Part shown: piece by piece, positions 52,363 through 60,517 of the stretch | Numbering within the stretch: position 1 is the first letter of the stretch | Layout: the number at the start of each line of letters is the position of its first letter | DNA from: a candidate division TA06 bacterium | GTDB taxonomy: Bacteria > Hydrothermota > DG-26 > E44-bin18 | Length of the DNA stretch: 64,000 nucleotides | Assembly: GCA_004376575.1 (NCBI GenBank) | Contig: SOJN01000080.1 | Coordinates: 1-64,000, forward strand | Direction of reading: 5' to 3' | Program-made: the position numbers and the translations under genes | Notes under the pieces: generated by a model | The model's input: the letters and a program-made list of their open reading frames with translations, nothing else | Database searches by the model: none | Told to the model about the DNA's origin: nothing

Positions 52363-53616
52363 TCAGAGATCCCTCGGGTCAGTGATTACTCCCCTCAAGG
52401 CCGTTGCCGCTGCAGTTGCCGGGCTTGCGAGGTAGACTTGGGCATCTTTGCAGCCCATCCTCCCTTTGAAATTACGGTTCGCTGTGCTCAAACAAACCTC
52501 TCCTGGCGCAAGCGCACCCTCATGAGCACCAAGACATGGCCCGCAGCCAGGGTTCATGATTACAGCTCCGCTCTCACTGAGCGTTTCTATTATCCCCTCA
52601 CTCAGCGCTTCCCTGTAAACCTCAGTTGATGCAGGAAATACGAGGAGCCTCATCCCCTTGCCTAAGGACTTACCCTCCAGGATCTCCGCAGCCTCCTTCA
52701 GGTCTTCTACCCTCCCATTTGTGCATGTCCCTATCAGAACTTGGTCAATCTTGACGTCTCTTAACTCATTTACCGGCTTGACGTTGTCTACCGTATGTGG
52801 ACAAGCTACTTGAGGAACAAGACTCCCCACATCAAACTCCACCGTCTTCTCGTATTCAGCATCCCCATCAGAAACGACCACTTTATATCCAGTATTTGTA
52901 CGTGTTTGTAGCCAGTCAAAGATCCTGTCGTCCGGTGCTACGTAGGCTATCTTCGCTCCCATCTCCGCGCCCATGTTGCAGAGCGTCATCCTCCCACCAA
53001 CAGATAGATCGCTAATTGTCTCACCAGCAAACTCGACTGCTTTATAGATAGCAGCGTCAGCGCCAAGCTCCCCAATAATGTATAGAATTAGATCTTTGGG
53101 AGAGACTCTCTCGGACAGTTTACCGCTTATCTGAATTCTCATTGTCTGAGGAACTCTCAACCATAATCTGCCAGTCGCGTAGATGGCAGCAACTTCGCTC
53201 CTTCCCACCCCTGCGGAAAAAGCGCCAAGTGCACCATAAGAGGTTGTATGGGAATCAGCACCCAGGACGAGGCTTCCAGGGAGGGCGTGCCCCCTCTCAA
53301 CCATGACCTGATGGCACACACCCGAGTTGATATCGTAGAAGTTGGTTATGTCCTGCTGCTGTACAAAATCCCTTATTACTTTGTGGTTGAGAGCATACTT
53401 CTCAGTAGCCGCAGGAACACAGTGGTCGAGAACGATGACTATGCGGTTCGGATCCCAGACCTTATCTGTGCCGATGGAGAGGAACTTCCTGGATATGTCT
53501 GCCGTGTTGTCATGAGACAGTACAAAATCGGGCCTGGCATCAACGATCTCTCCTGCCTTCGCTGAATCGAGCCCTGCATTCTCTGCCAAAACCTTCTCAG
53601 CAAAGGTTCTCCCCAA
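52363..53616 (-). CDS. aconitase/LeuC-type large subunit (first pair)
   Basis: 417 residues: iron-sulfur cysteines in LIGTCTNGRVEDL and NPGCGPCLGAHEGALAPGEVCLSTANRNFKGRMG, plus LVLGADSHTTSYGALGAFSAGVG. It is the LeuC/homoaconitase type common in archaea and deep-branching bacteria. It is followed by its small subunit and the dehydrogenase, the normal order for leucine or a homologous chain-elongation pathway. No leuA homologue lies in the window. Confidence 0.9.
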   Translation of the reverse strand: MGRTFAEKVLAENAGLDSAKAGEIVDARPDFVLSHDNTADISRKFLSIGTDKVWDPNRIVIVLDHCVPAATEKYALNHKVIRDFVQQQDITNFYDINSGVCHQVMVERGHALPGSLVLGADSHTTSYGALGAFSAGVGRSEVAAIYATGRLWLRVPQTMRIQISGKLSERVSPKDLILYIIGELGADAAIYKAVEFAGETISDLSVGGRMTLCNMGAEMGAKIAYVAPDDRIFDWLQTRTNTGYKVVVSDGDAEYEKTVEFDVGSLVPQVACPHTVDNVKPVNELRDVKIDQVLIGTCTNGRVEDLKEAAEILEGKSLGKGMRLLVFPASTEVYREALSEGIIETLSESGAVIMNPGCGPCLGAHEGALAPGEVCLSTANRNFKGRMGCKDAQVYLASPATAAATALRGVITDPRDL

Positions 53617-53624
53617 ACCTCACC

Positions 53625-54164
53625 TCACGTCAGTGTTTCAAATGTGATAAAGTCAGCGTGGTGGAGTATTATGGCCTCGGGAGTTTTCCGTTGACCCTCG
53701 CCCTCTTTCGAATGGCAGGCCACGGCATGGATTATCTCTTCTGGTATGTCTTCCAGGTAACAGAGGCCCACGCCTGAAAATGGGTGTCTCAGAAGTTGGC
53801 CGGATTTTGTCTTCACAAACTTCCCATCCTCAGCTTGCCCAATTTCCAAAAGCTTCCCTACATCGTGCAAGAGACCGCATGCAACCACGTAGTCATCCTT
53901 GATCTGGATAGAGTCCAAATATGCCGTCTTGAGATGGTCCTTTGCTGCGATACATATGTTGGTAACCAGGCGGGTATGTTCTATGATGTTAACCTTTGCA
54001 TCTTCCAGCAATAGCGTGAACGGCATCTTGAGTAAAGCCTCCATTTCCCAGCCCCCGGCTTCCAGGGCTCTTTGCCAGACACGAATACATTTCTCCCTGA
54101 GCTCTGCGTCCTGAATCAGATTGAACTCCGGTATGCACTCAATCAACTGCAATCTAGTCGTCAA
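53625..54164 (-). CDS. HD-domain hydrolase
   Basis: 179 residues: IIEHTRLVTNICIAA gives the first histidine, CGLLHDVGKLLEIGQ the HD pair, and IIHAVACHSKEGEG and ILHHADFITFETL the later histidine/aspartate ligands. This is the general HD metal-dependent phosphohydrolase fold; the substrate is unknown. It is inserted between crotonase and LeuC genes in one operon, which suggests a metabolic or regulatory nucleotide role. Confidence 0.88.
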   Translation of the reverse strand: MTTRLQLIECIPEFNLIQDAELREKCIRVWQRALEAGGWEMEALLKMPFTLLLEDAKVNIIEHTRLVTNICIAAKDHLKTAYLDSIQIKDDYVVACGLLHDVGKLLEIGQAEDGKFVKTKSGQLLRHPFSGVGLCYLEDIPEEIIHAVACHSKEGEGQRKTPEAIILHHADFITFETLT

Positions 54165-54199
54165 GCGGACGGCTCCTCTCTTCAGCTTGTCGAGAAAGA

Positions 54200-54982
54200 C
54201 TACTTTCCTTTGAACTGAGGCTTTCGCTTTTCAAGAAAAGCCTTCGTCCCTTCATTCTTGTCCTCTGTGTCGCAGACTTCACCAAATCTCTCAGATTCCA
54301 CTTTCAGTGCTTCAGCCATGGGCATGTCGAAACCAGTATCTATAGAGTTCTTCGCAAGTCTCAATGCAATGGGTCCCAGGTCCGCCAGTTTGGCGGCAAG
54401 GGCTTTGACCTCACTCATCAACTTCTCATGGGGAACAACTCTCTCCACAAGGCCAATCCTCAAAGCCTCCTGAGCATCAATCACCTCTCCCGTCAGTATG
54501 AGCTCTTTTGCTTTGCCCTTCCCCACAAGCCTGGAAAGCCTCTGGGTCCCCCCATATCCAGGAATGAGGCCCAGAGTCACCTCTGGCTGGCCGAATTTCG
54601 CCTTTTCAGAAGCGATTCTTATGTCACATGCCATGGCAAGTTCACAGCCTCCACCAAGAGCGTACCCGTTGACCGCGGCTATTACTGGCTTGGGAAGAGC
54701 CTCAATCTTACCAAATGCGGCCTGGCCGTTGCGGGTGATCTCCAGGCCTCCTTCTCTGTCTGCTGCGTTCAGTTCACTTATGTCCGCGCCGGCCACGAAT
54801 GACTTGTCGCCGCTCCCGGTAACTATGACAGCCTTTACGTTCTTATCGCTGGCGAGCTCATCGAAGCACTGGAGAATCTCCGCTACGGTTCGTTTATTGA
54901 GGGCATTCAGGACCTGAGGACGGCTCACGGTCACAACAGCATATCCATCCTTCTTATCGACGAGCAGATTCTTGTAGCTCAT
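54200..54982 (-). CDS. enoyl-CoA hydratase/crotonase
   Basis: 260 residues from the ATG at 54982. The oxyanion and catalytic regions SFVAGADISEL, AAVNGYALGGGCELAMACDIRIASE and FGQPEVTLGLIPGYGGTQRL are complete, with both active-site glutamates (GGGCE and QPEVTLG). It likely hydrates short-chain enoyl-CoAs such as crotonyl-CoA. No other fatty-acid or butyrate genes are in the window. Gap to cupin 21 bp. Confidence 0.93.
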   Translation of the reverse strand: MSYKNLLVDKKDGYAVVTVSRPQVLNALNKRTVAEILQCFDELASDKNVKAVIVTGSGDKSFVAGADISELNAADREGGLEITRNGQAAFGKIEALPKPVIAAVNGYALGGGCELAMACDIRIASEKAKFGQPEVTLGLIPGYGGTQRLSRLVGKGKAKELILTGEVIDAQEALRIGLVERVVPHEKLMSEVKALAAKLADLGPIALRLAKNSIDTGFDMPMAEALKVESERFGEVCDTEDKNEGTKAFLEKRKPQFKGK

Positions 54983-55003
54983 CAGCCGCAACCACCTTTC
55001 TTT

Positions 55004-55294
55004 TCAGGCTTCAAGGATGAGAACCACTGCCCTCTCCCGAGCGTGGAGGACATATTCCTCGCCCTCGCTAATCTCGAGTAAGTCGCCTTCTTGCACCTTT
55101 TCGGACGTATCTCTCACCACAGCTTCGAGACTTCCAGTGACACAGAAGATGTAAGTGTCCTTCATGGCATTCTTAGGAGCCTCTTTTCCCTCAAGCACCT
55201 TAGCTCTAAAATAGTACAGTTCCAGGGACGCAAGGTCTAATACAGTCCCCGGACTCGCCCAGCCCAGTTCAACCGGTATGCTTATCTTTTTCAT
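55004..55294 (-). CDS. small cupin-domain protein
   Basis: 96 residues with a single cupin barrel: TYIFCVTGSLEAVVRDTSEKVQEGDLLEISEGEEYVLHARERAVVLIL. The usual metal histidines are largely missing, so an enzymatic role is doubtful and a sensor or binding role is more likely. It is the first gene of the eight-gene operon and its ATG is only a few bases from the predicted transcript start. Confidence 0.8.
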   Translation of the reverse strand: MKKISIPVELGWASPGTVLDLASLELYYFRAKVLEGKEAPKNAMKDTYIFCVTGSLEAVVRDTSEKVQEGDLLEISEGEEYVLHARERAVVLILEA

Positions 55295-55303
55295 AGTATG
55301 ACT

Positions 55304-55331
55304 ATTCTATGTTAACACAAAATTCTGTCAA
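55304..55331 (-). promoter_or_regulatory. promoter of the cupin-crotonase-HD-LeuCD operon
   Basis: -35 TTGACA (55331-55326), 16-bp spacer, -10 TAGAAT (55309-55304). The ATG at 55294 would begin within about 5 nt of the transcript start, and no Shine-Dalgarno is present, so the mRNA may be leaderless. Confidence 0.65.
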
Positions 55332-55623
55332 GACCAAACATGAAACTACGAAATTCCCCTCGCGCCGTCCCCCCCCACCGTCGAAATTCCCATCTACCCA
55401 CCCTGCACCTACGAAACTGCGAAATTCCTCCCAACCCTCCCTAACACCTTCGAAATTGCTGGATCGCCCCCCGTTCACCCTACCACAGCTCTCAGCCTCC
55501 AAATCACCCGTACGCTATATGAGGTACACTGTACGATAGCTTTATGCGTACTTTGGGCGTGAAAGTACATCTTAGGTTTTCAATTTCGCAATTTCGTAGT
55601 TTCGTAATTTCGTGTTTTTCGTT
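55332..55623. repeat. gene-free stretch with CGAAATT-type direct repeats
   Basis: Repeated CTACGAAATTCC, CTGCGAAATTCC and TTCGAAATTGC units on one side and CAATTTCGCAATTTCGTAG units on the other give a loose inverted arrangement. Similar runs occur at 24,670-24,730. A minus-strand frame here is glycine/valine-rich low-complexity and not credible. Confidence 0.5.
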
Positions 55624-56187
55624 CTATCTGCTATACTTGCAGCCGCAATAGTCCTGCCTGATCAAACCATACTTCTTTGAGAGCTCGACGCTCCTCTTAA
55701 AACCTTCATTCTTTTTCCAGTCACCTTCCAGAAATGCAACTCCTACTTCCATGGAAACACGCTTGCCTATTGCATTTATGAGGGTGGCATTCTTCTGGGG
55801 GCCTATGGTCAACGTGGTTGCGAAATAGTCTGCCCCGATTAGCTTCGCCTTGCCGCCCGTCCTTTGAAGCCTCTTGCGGAAGCATATCTCGCACCTTTTC
55901 CCACCCTCGGGCTCATTCTCTAACCCCTTGGCCTTCTCAAACCAGATGTCTATATCGTATTCGTCGTCGATGAATGAGGCCTTCATGATTTTTGACATCT
56001 CTCTTGCCTGGTCGAGTCTGAATCCGTATTCGGCTTCTGGATGGATGTTGGGATTGTAGAAATAGCAAGTTATCTCGTAGTCGTTCTTGAGCCTGTCTAT
56101 GACTCCGAGAGCGCACGGTCCGCAGCAGGTATGCAAAAGCAGCCTTGGTTTGTCCTCTTTCTTCTCCGGGCCGCCCCGGTCTTTCAC
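55624..56187 (-). CDS. queH: epoxyqueuosine reductase QueH
   Basis: 187 residues from a GTG at 56187 preceded by GAGGTGA; an upstream ATG at 56241 would overlap the nitroreductase. Cysteine motifs LLLHTCCGPCALGVIDRL, KRCEICFRKRLQ and YCGCKYS are those of QueH (DUF208), which reduces epoxyqueuosine in the last step of tRNA queuosine synthesis. No QueG is seen. It follows the nitroreductase by 4 bp. Confidence 0.92.
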   Translation of the reverse strand: MKDRGGPEKKEDKPRLLLHTCCGPCALGVIDRLKNDYEITCYFYNPNIHPEAEYGFRLDQAREMSKIMKASFIDDEYDIDIWFEKAKGLENEPEGGKRCEICFRKRLQRTGGKAKLIGADYFATTLTIGPQKNATLINAIGKRVSMEVGVAFLEGDWKKNEGFKRSVELSKKYGLIRQDYCGCKYSR

Positions 56188-56191
56188 GCTT

Positions 56192-56887
56192 TCACCTCGT
56201 CTTCTTGTGACCCACTGGAATAACATAAAGAGGTGCTTCATCTTCAGACAAATTGAGGAGTCTCTTCACCTCGGCATCCTGGAAAGCGCCTATCGTGACG
56301 CCCCCAAGACCGAGCGCAATGGTCTGTAGAAGAAGATTTTCAGCAGCGTGGCCAACCTCTATGTGGACATATCTCTGAGCACGCTTCCCATATTTTGCTG
56401 CCGTGCGCGAGTAAAAGCCGGAAATGACGAAGCAAGCTGGCGCCTGTCTTATTGCGGACTGCCCCAGGCTCGCATCAGCCAAATCGTCCTGTGCTATCCC
56501 TTTTCTGTTGAGCTCAATGGAATGGATTTCTGGCAGATAGTGCCATAGCATATTCCGCCAGAGCACATAAACCTCAAGCGGATAAAGCGCACCTGCTGAC
56601 GGTGCTGCTCTTCTCCTCCAGGCAGCTGTCTCGGTCACGCCCTGGGCTGCCCAGAAAAGCTGAGAAATCTGGAAGAGAGTGAGATCCTGCTCCTTGAATG
56701 ACCGAACAGAACGTCTGGCAGAGATTGCTTCTTCTACTGACAATTTTCCGAGGACTTTTGCTTGTGGCAGGGAAAGAGTATCTCCAATACTTGTAGCCTT
56801 ATCAGGATCTGAGACCATCTTGGCCCAGCAGGTGCCGGCTGCAAGTAGAAGTAGAATAGCCACCAAGATTGAGCAAAGCTTGAACAT
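56192..56887 (-). CDS. exported nitroreductase-family (SagB-like) protein
   Basis: 231 residues. A signal peptide (FKLCSILVAILLLLAAGTCWA) is unusual for a flavin nitroreductase. The core shows SARRSVRSFKEQDLTLFQISQLFWAAQGVT, RRAAPSAGALYPLEVYVL and VHIEVGHAAENLLLQTIALGLGGVTIGAF, the SagB/ThcOx-type signature that binds FMN. A periplasmic or lipid-anchored reductase is inferred. It is 10 bp after the pyruvate-kinase-like gene. Confidence 0.88.
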   Translation of the reverse strand: MFKLCSILVAILLLLAAGTCWAKMVSDPDKATSIGDTLSLPQAKVLGKLSVEEAISARRSVRSFKEQDLTLFQISQLFWAAQGVTETAAWRRRAAPSAGALYPLEVYVLWRNMLWHYLPEIHSIELNRKGIAQDDLADASLGQSAIRQAPACFVISGFYSRTAAKYGKRAQRYVHIEVGHAAENLLLQTIALGLGGVTIGAFQDAEVKRLLNLSEDEAPLYVIPVGHKKTR

Positions 56888-56897
56888 AGGCTCCTCC

Positions 56898-57473
56898 TCA
56901 GTCCAGTCTTGGTTTGCAGATGATTTCTCTTACTTTCAGGTCGAAGAACATGTGGACGTTCGCAGGCCTGATTACACAGGCGGTGTCCGCACCCTTGGAT
57001 GTCCCAGCAACAGCGATAACGTCCTTGTTGCCGCTTATCAGTCCGGCATCCATGGCCATGAGGACAGTTTCACAGGCGACCTTCATCCCTTCACCGAATA
57101 TGCGGAGGGTGTACGCAACAATCTCTTCTGTCATATATGTACCGAACTTCTTCCTGACCGCTCTACCTACGCCGCCGAATGCGTGCTGGCACGTAAGGAT
57201 CTTGCCTCCGTTCTTCTCAATTGCCTTTCGGTACTCCTCCCTCAACTGCTGGACATCCGTCTCTGAGAATCCGGCAGAATGCGTCACGACTATTACCTTC
57301 TTACCCTTAAACCTTTCTACAGCCTTCACGCCTGTATCACCTCTTGTCGAGGCGACGACTACAGTATCTATGCCTAACTCATTTGCGCGCTTTGAGACAA
57401 GATCAAGAACTCTGGCGGTATTAACCTCACCGGCCTCTTTGAAGTACTCAACTTCCACGCTGATGTTTTTCAT
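56898..57473 (-). CDS. pyruvate kinase C-terminal-like domain protein
   Basis: 191 residues. It matches the stand-alone pyruvate-kinase alpha/beta-domain family (COG1751): RANELGIDTVVVASTRGDTGVKAVE, KVIVVTHSAGFSETDVQQL, GGILTCQHAFGGVGR-like and AYTLRIFGEGMKVACETVLMAMDAGLI segments. The catalytic TIM barrel is absent. Possibly a ligand sensor. Role unknown; context is a small operon with nitroreductase and queH. Confidence 0.82.
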   Translation of the reverse strand: MKNISVEVEYFKEAGEVNTARVLDLVSKRANELGIDTVVVASTRGDTGVKAVERFKGKKVIVVTHSAGFSETDVQQLREEYRKAIEKNGGKILTCQHAFGGVGRAVRKKFGTYMTEEIVAYTLRIFGEGMKVACETVLMAMDAGLISGNKDVIAVAGTSKGADTACVIRPANVHMFFDLKVREIICKPRLD

Positions 57474-57585
57474 GTCTGAACTCCTCCTCCCAGGCTCATT
57501 AACTCAGATATCCAAGAGATAATATTCACATAGGATGGTCGAGTCAAGAACTTCATTGCATAGGCTATCAGCTTCCCCATAAGTA

Positions 57586-58287
57586 TCAAGTGAGTGCGTT
57601 CGCAGCAGTTAAGCAGTATACAGCACACGCCCCGGCATCCAGCAATGCCTTCGTGCATTCCTCAAGTGTGGCGCCGGTGGTGGTCACATCGTCAACGAGG
57701 AGAATCTGTTTATCTCTTACTGATTCTCGATCCAGAACCTTGAACGCTCCGGCAACATTTCCCCTCCTTTTCTTTCTGGAAAGCCTTGTCTGCTGTTTTG
57801 TGAACTTTGTTCTCACCAGGCTCTTGGCAACCACGGGAAGATTCATCTCCCTTGAGATTTCCTTTGAGAGGAGAAGTGCCTGATTGTAACCCCTTTCTCT
57901 CTGCCTTACTCGATGTAGCGGGACAGGGACAATTGCGTCCACACGGCTCATCTCTGAGTCTGCGAGCGCAAGTCGCGACATCATTTTGCCCAGTTTCTTG
58001 GCAATGGACAGGCGGCTCCTGTACTTGAGGGACTTTATCGCTTCTGCGAGTACTGATTCATAGATTCCCACCGCCCTGCGTCTCACGTATGCCTTTCCAT
58101 ATCTCTCGCAAGCCCTGCACAGGCCAGCACGTCTTAGTGGCCTGCCGCAGACCTGACAGTACGGCGAATCTACAGGTCTTATTCTGAGATAGCACGCATC
58201 ACATATTGTGCGCTCATTCTTGAAGAGCGGCGCCTTGCACACCAGGCAAAAGGGAGGGAAAAGAAAATCGATTATGTCACGAAGCAT
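57586..58287 (-). CDS. ComF-family phosphoribosyltransferase-like protein
   Basis: 233 residues from the ATG at 58287 (a GTG at 58302 is possible). N-terminal zinc-finger-like cysteines CLVCKAPLFKNERTICDAC and CQVCGRPLRRAGLCRAC precede a phosphoribosyltransferase domain with PVPLHRVRQRERGYNQALLLSKEI and the PRPP motif ILLVDDVTTTGATLEE. ComF proteins assist DNA uptake in competent bacteria; the enzyme role is uncertain. It starts the comF-to-queH group, though 112 bp separate it from the next gene. Confidence 0.92.
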   Translation of the reverse strand: MLRDIIDFLFPPFCLVCKAPLFKNERTICDACYLRIRPVDSPYCQVCGRPLRRAGLCRACERYGKAYVRRRAVGIYESVLAEAIKSLKYRSRLSIAKKLGKMMSRLALADSEMSRVDAIVPVPLHRVRQRERGYNQALLLSKEISREMNLPVVAKSLVRTKFTKQQTRLSRKKRRGNVAGAFKVLDRESVRDKQILLVDDVTTTGATLEECTKALLDAGACAVYCLTAANALT

Positions 58288-58458
58288 GGTCTTCCCAAAC
58301 ACCCTTTCTGCCCCCCTATCATTGTAGAACGTAGAAGTTAGAACTTAGAACGAAGATTGAGAGATACGTTCTTGGGAGAAGCACGTACTCCCGCTCAGGG
58401 AGCACAGAAACCCCGAAGATACAACCAACAAAAAACTGATGTGTGAGTGGTATCAGTA

Positions 58459-59283
58459 TTATGGTGAGGACACAGGGGTAGATTGGCTCAGTTCTGCTGA
58501 GCCGCCGAATTTCTTACGGCTCAGGACAGAAAGCATCACTATGCTCACTATCAACGTGCCAATACTGGTCAGTTGGCTTTCAGTCACCTGCCAACTGCCT
58601 ATCTGGTATATGGAAGAAGGCTCATAGTATCTGAAAAAGTCGATAAAGATTCTCCACAGCGAATACAGAATCACATATCTCCAGAATAGAGAACCATTGA
58701 ACCTCCACCACCTCTCCATCCATAAGAGCAAGAAGAAAATGACCAGACCTGCAAGTGATGAGTAGAGTTGAGTTGGATGGATGTGGACAGAGGCTCCATA
58801 GACTTGATCGGCATAGGAACCCAAAGGAAAGAGGATGCCCCATGCCCTTGTGGTGGGCTCTCCAAAACAACAGCCATTGAGGAAACATCCAATCCTTCCA
58901 ACGAAAAAGCCGAAAGAGAGTGACGGAGCAACTATGTCCGCCACTATCCAGACATTCAGTCTCTTCCTTTTGAGATAGACCATTCCAGCAATGAATCCGA
59001 GAACAGCTCCTCCATAGAAGGTCATGCCCCCGCGCCATATGGCGAATACCTCCAGGGGGAAGTCTTTGAAATCGGAAAGATGAACAAGGACGTAGGCAAG
59101 TCTACCGCCGATAACTCCGGCCACTATCACAACTACGGCCATGTCAACTATGTGCTGTGGGTCAAGCCCCTTCTTCTTTGCCCGCAGGTACGCAATAGCT
59201 ATCCCTGCCAGAAAGGCAAGGGCGAGCATCAGTCCCCAGGAGTGAAGTGCCAAAGGGCCCAGCTTGGCTATGGTAGGAAACAT
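58459..59283 (-). CDS. lgt: prolipoprotein diacylglyceryl transferase
   Basis: 274 residues with about seven membrane spans and the Lgt signature GRIGCFLNGCCFGEPT, preceded by GGMTFYGGAVLGFI. It attaches diacylglycerol to the lipobox cysteine of prolipoproteins such as the one encoded at 23,741. Twenty bp after rodA and last of the mre/mrd operon. The 58,303-58,458 gap shows only low-complexity GTAGAACGTAGAAG runs. Confidence 0.96.
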   Translation of the reverse strand: MFPTIAKLGPLALHSWGLMLALAFLAGIAIAYLRAKKKGLDPQHIVDMAVVVIVAGVIGGRLAYVLVHLSDFKDFPLEVFAIWRGGMTFYGGAVLGFIAGMVYLKRKRLNVWIVADIVAPSLSFGFFVGRIGCFLNGCCFGEPTTRAWGILFPLGSYADQVYGASVHIHPTQLYSSLAGLVIFFLLLWMERWWRFNGSLFWRYVILYSLWRIFIDFFRYYEPSSIYQIGSWQVTESQLTSIGTLIVSIVMLSVLSRKKFGGSAELSQSTPVSSP

Positions 59284-59302
59284 CTCCTATGCTCCTCGAT
59301 GA

Positions 59303-60517
59303 TCAGTATTCATATCTGTGTCTGCTTATGTTTAGAATCAGAGCGACTGCTATCATGGAAAATAAGAGGGATGAACCACCGTAAGTGATGAACGGCAGGG
59401 GCGTACCTGCTATAGGCACTATCCCAAGCGTCATTCCCACATTCACCACAGCCTGGTAACCAATATAAGAGATGAGACCAATGCATGCAAGGCTGGAGAA
59501 CCGGTTCTTGCAGGTTCTGGCAAGGCCAATTGTCTTCCTTATCATCACATAGAAAAGCAAGAGCACAGCTATACATCCGAGGAAACCAAGTTCTTCACCG
59601 ATGACAGAGTAGACGAAATCAGTATGTCTCTGAGGAAGAAACTCCAATTTCTTCTGAGTCCCATGCAAAATACCTTTCCCCCAGAATCCACCAGACCCGA
59701 TTGCAATTTTCGACTGTATGATGTGCCAGCCTGCTCCTGTTGGATCGAGACTCGGATTGAGGAAGCCAAGAATCCTCTTCTGCTGATAGGTTTTCAGGGA
59801 CCTCCATATGAGCGGCGTAGCAATACCGACTGCTGGATTTGCGATAAGCAGGTATGCTGCTTCACTCAGCTGAACTCGAAGTGCATATATGGATATGAGC
59901 AGAAGAGCAAAGAAGACAAGCCAGGAGACGAGGTTAAAAGCGGCAGCGATAGAGACCAGCGGCGTCACCAGGAAGAAGAGGTAAATGCCCTTTACCCTGC
60001 CCCAGAAGAGCATGGCAAGAAGAATGATTCCGAACACCGTTGCCGTACCCAAGTCGGGCTCTACGAGCACAAGGATGAAAGGTATTCCCGTCAGGACTGT
60101 GGGGAGAACCAGCCCTTGAAGGCTTTCTCTTCTGAATCTTCTGTCGGACATGGTTCTTGCCAATACCAAAACCAGGGCAAACTTGGCGAACTCCGAAGCC
60201 TGAAAATGGACAGGACCGAAGTGAAGCCACCTTCTGGCACCGATACCTGAAGGAAAGACCAAGACCGCCAGCAAAAGGAGGATTGACATTCCGTAGATGA
60301 CCAGGGCAAACGCTTGGAAGGTCTTGGATGGAGCCGCAATGACCAGGCCGGCCACAACACCGCCACAGAGCAGCCAAATGATCTGCTTAGCAAAAGGACT
60401 GGAAAGCGATGTGTCTGCTCCTGTTGCACTGTATATTACAAGCAGGCCCAGCAGCACCAGAACTGATGCAGGTACGAAAATGCCAAAGCTGGAACCTGTG
60501 AAAGCCCTGGCCCTCAT
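59303..60517 (-). CDS. rodA: rod-shape SEDS peptidoglycan polymerase RodA
   Basis: 404 residues with about ten membrane spans. SEDS motifs: EFAKFALVLVLART, LVEPDLGTATVF, IIQSKIAIGSGGFWGKG, PQRHTDFVYSVIGEELGFLG and the C-terminal GTPLPFITYGGSSLL. It polymerises glycan strands with PBP2 during elongation. Its ATG overlaps the mrdA stop by 4 bp. Confidence 0.95.
   Translation of the reverse strand: MRARAFTGSSFGIFVPASVLVLLGLLVIYSATGADTSLSSPFAKQIIWLLCGGVVAGLVIAAPSKTFQAFALVIYGMSILLLLAVLVFPSGIGARRWLHFGPVHFQASEFAKFALVLVLARTMSDRRFRRESLQGLVLPTVLTGIPFILVLVEPDLGTATVFGIILLAMLFWGRVKGIYLFFLVTPLVSIAAAFNLVSWLVFFALLLISIYALRVQLSEAAYLLIANPAVGIATPLIWRSLKTYQQKRILGFLNPSLDPTGAGWHIIQSKIAIGSGGFWGKGILHGTQKKLEFLPQRHTDFVYSVIGEELGFLGCIAVLLLFYVMIRKTIGLARTCKNRFSSLACIGLISYIGYQAVVNVGMTLGIVPIAGTPLPFITYGGSSLLFSMIAVALILNISRHRYEY

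Noticed and set aside
58303-58458. tRNA or structured RNA in the comF-lgt gap
   Set aside because: Only low-complexity GTAGAACGTAGAAG runs and a weak CTCCC/GGGAG hairpin are present; no cloverleaf or T-loop consensus is seen.
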